A stretch of DNA of 47,641 nt from an uncultured Rhodospirillales bacterium (GTDB lineage Bacteria; Pseudomonadota; Alphaproteobacteria; Rhodospirillales; JABHCV01), in contig CALKND010000019.1 in NCBI GenBank assembly GCA_938092065.1, forward strand, positions 1-47,641, read 5' to 3'. The notes beneath the pieces are model-generated. The model had not been told where the DNA came from. It saw only the letters and a program-made list of their open reading frames with translations, and did no database searches. The position numbers were made by a program, and so were the translations under genes. Shown here piece by piece: positions 47,172-47,641 of the stretch (its first letter is position 1; the number at the start of each line of letters is the position of its first letter).

Positions 47172-47641
47172 CTGATAGCCCTAAAGTACCAAATTTTTCG
47201 AATAAAAAAAACCCAATCAAGTGGGGGATTAATGTCATGCAAAGACCAGCCTTGAAGGGATTGGCCCTTGCTGGGGTTTCAGCGCTCACCGCTTTTGGGG
47301 TGGCTAATACTGCAGGCGGTATTTCAATTTCATTAGCAATCCTTGCTGGTGCTATGATGAGTGGCTCAGCTGCAGCGTTTTACAGGTCTTTCCGTGGCGC
47401 TTCCTTACAAACTATAATTACCTGCGCCATTGATAGTAATGCTGAGGCTGCCTTCATCACTGCCCTTCCGGTAGATCGCGAATCAACATTTGTTTTTACT
47501 AATCAGGCGTTCAAGATACTTTTTTCGGCGCCTGAAGGCGCACGTGCATTTAATTCTTTGAGTGCCCTGGGCCAAATCTTTGATGATGGAAAGATTGCAC
47601 TGGAAGAATTGACCCGCTTGCAGGTGACTGCCAATGCCGGG
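47168..47641 (+). CDS. CckA-like hybrid sensor kinase, N-terminus (3' cut by window)
   Basis: The frame opens at GTG 47168, overlapping the flhB stop as GTGA, and stays open to the window end: 158 residues. The first 25 residues are polar, then two membrane helices follow (GLALAGVSALTAFGVANTAG, about 31-50, and ISISLAILAGAMMSGSAAAF, about 52-71). A PAS-like segment comes next with TALPVDRESTFVFTNQAFKI. This is the layout of CckA, the membrane kinase that feeds CtrA in alphaproteobacteria, and cckA is often found after flhB in this group. No kinase domain is inside the window, so the name is an inference. Confidence 0.6.
   Translation, partial: MTDSPKVPNFSNKKNPIKWGINVMQRPALKGLALAGVSALTAFGVANTAGGISISLAILAGAMMSGSAAAFYRSFRGASLQTIITCAIDSNAEAAFITALPVDRESTFVFTNQAFKILFSAPEGARAFNSLSALGQIFDDGKIALEELTRLQVTANAG

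Noticed and set aside
1-47641. Mobile elements, CRISPR arrays, tRNA and rRNA
   Set aside because: No transposase, integrase, regularly spaced repeats or tRNA cloverleaf was recognised anywhere in the window.

Overview
The window is a moderately AT-rich chromosomal segment of an alphaproteobacterium, most likely a marine Rhodospirillales-like lineage (taxonomy inferred from content only). FlbT, FlaF, FliX, a FlhB-like partner protein, a CckA-like kinase start after flhB and a DksA with the alphaproteobacterial zinc-site variant all point that way. Most of the window is one flagellar supercluster interrupted by two specialised metabolic blocks. I saw no tRNA, rRNA, CRISPR array or insertion sequence.

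Layout. (1) 1-1251: end of a flagellin gene, a terminator, then flbT and flaF, regulators of flagellin expression. (2) 1341-10504: a plus-strand TPR-glycosyltransferase resembling FlmG-type flagellin glycosyltransferases, facing an eight-gene minus-strand operon. That operon encodes a NeuB-family synthase, a HAD-methyltransferase fusion, a CMP-sugar synthetase, a class III aminotransferase, a VOC protein, a TIM-barrel isomerase/epimerase and two SDRs. It reads as synthesis and activation of an unusual nonulosonic-acid-like sugar for flagellin. (3) 10744-24856: hook, ring and rod genes on the minus strand (flgL, flgK, flgN-like, flgJ, flgI; flgE; flgH, flgA, flgG, flgF), with fliX and dksA on the plus strand between them. 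FlgE, FlgK and FlgL are much larger than usual, and FlgE and FlgL share tandem repeat modules. Strong sigma-54 type -24/-12 elements precede flgI, flgE and flgF, and a weaker one precedes fliX. (4) 25204-33562: plus-strand fliL, fliM, a DUF6468-like gene, a motE-like gene, small ORFs, two MotB/OmpA-like genes and a large secreted TPR protein. (5) 33555-39082: egtD, an EgtB-type enzyme with SenA-like sequence, senB and a selD fused to an oxidoreductase. Together these form a complete predicted selenoneine pathway embedded in flagellar DNA. (6) 39376-43535: minus-strand operon with a FlhB-like protein, an unknown coiled-coil protein, fliO, fliP and a TPR-sulfotransferase. (7) 43814-47641: plus-strand flgB, flgC, fliE, fliQ, fliR, flhB and the start of a CckA-like sensor kinase that runs off the end.

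How it fits together. Early genes (export gate, FliL/FliM) have no sigma-54 element I could find, and fliL has a CtrA-like half site upstream. The hook, ring and rod operons have the sigma-54 elements. FliX is the alphaproteobacterial factor linking basal-body assembly to sigma-54 dependent late genes. FlbT/FlaF and the glycosylation block act on flagellin. The selenoneine block is metabolically separate and looks inserted. The items most worth checking are the sugar operon with two nine-base G/C tracts, the selenoneine cluster, the shared hook modules and a small CheY-motif ORF lying where a motA gene might be expected.
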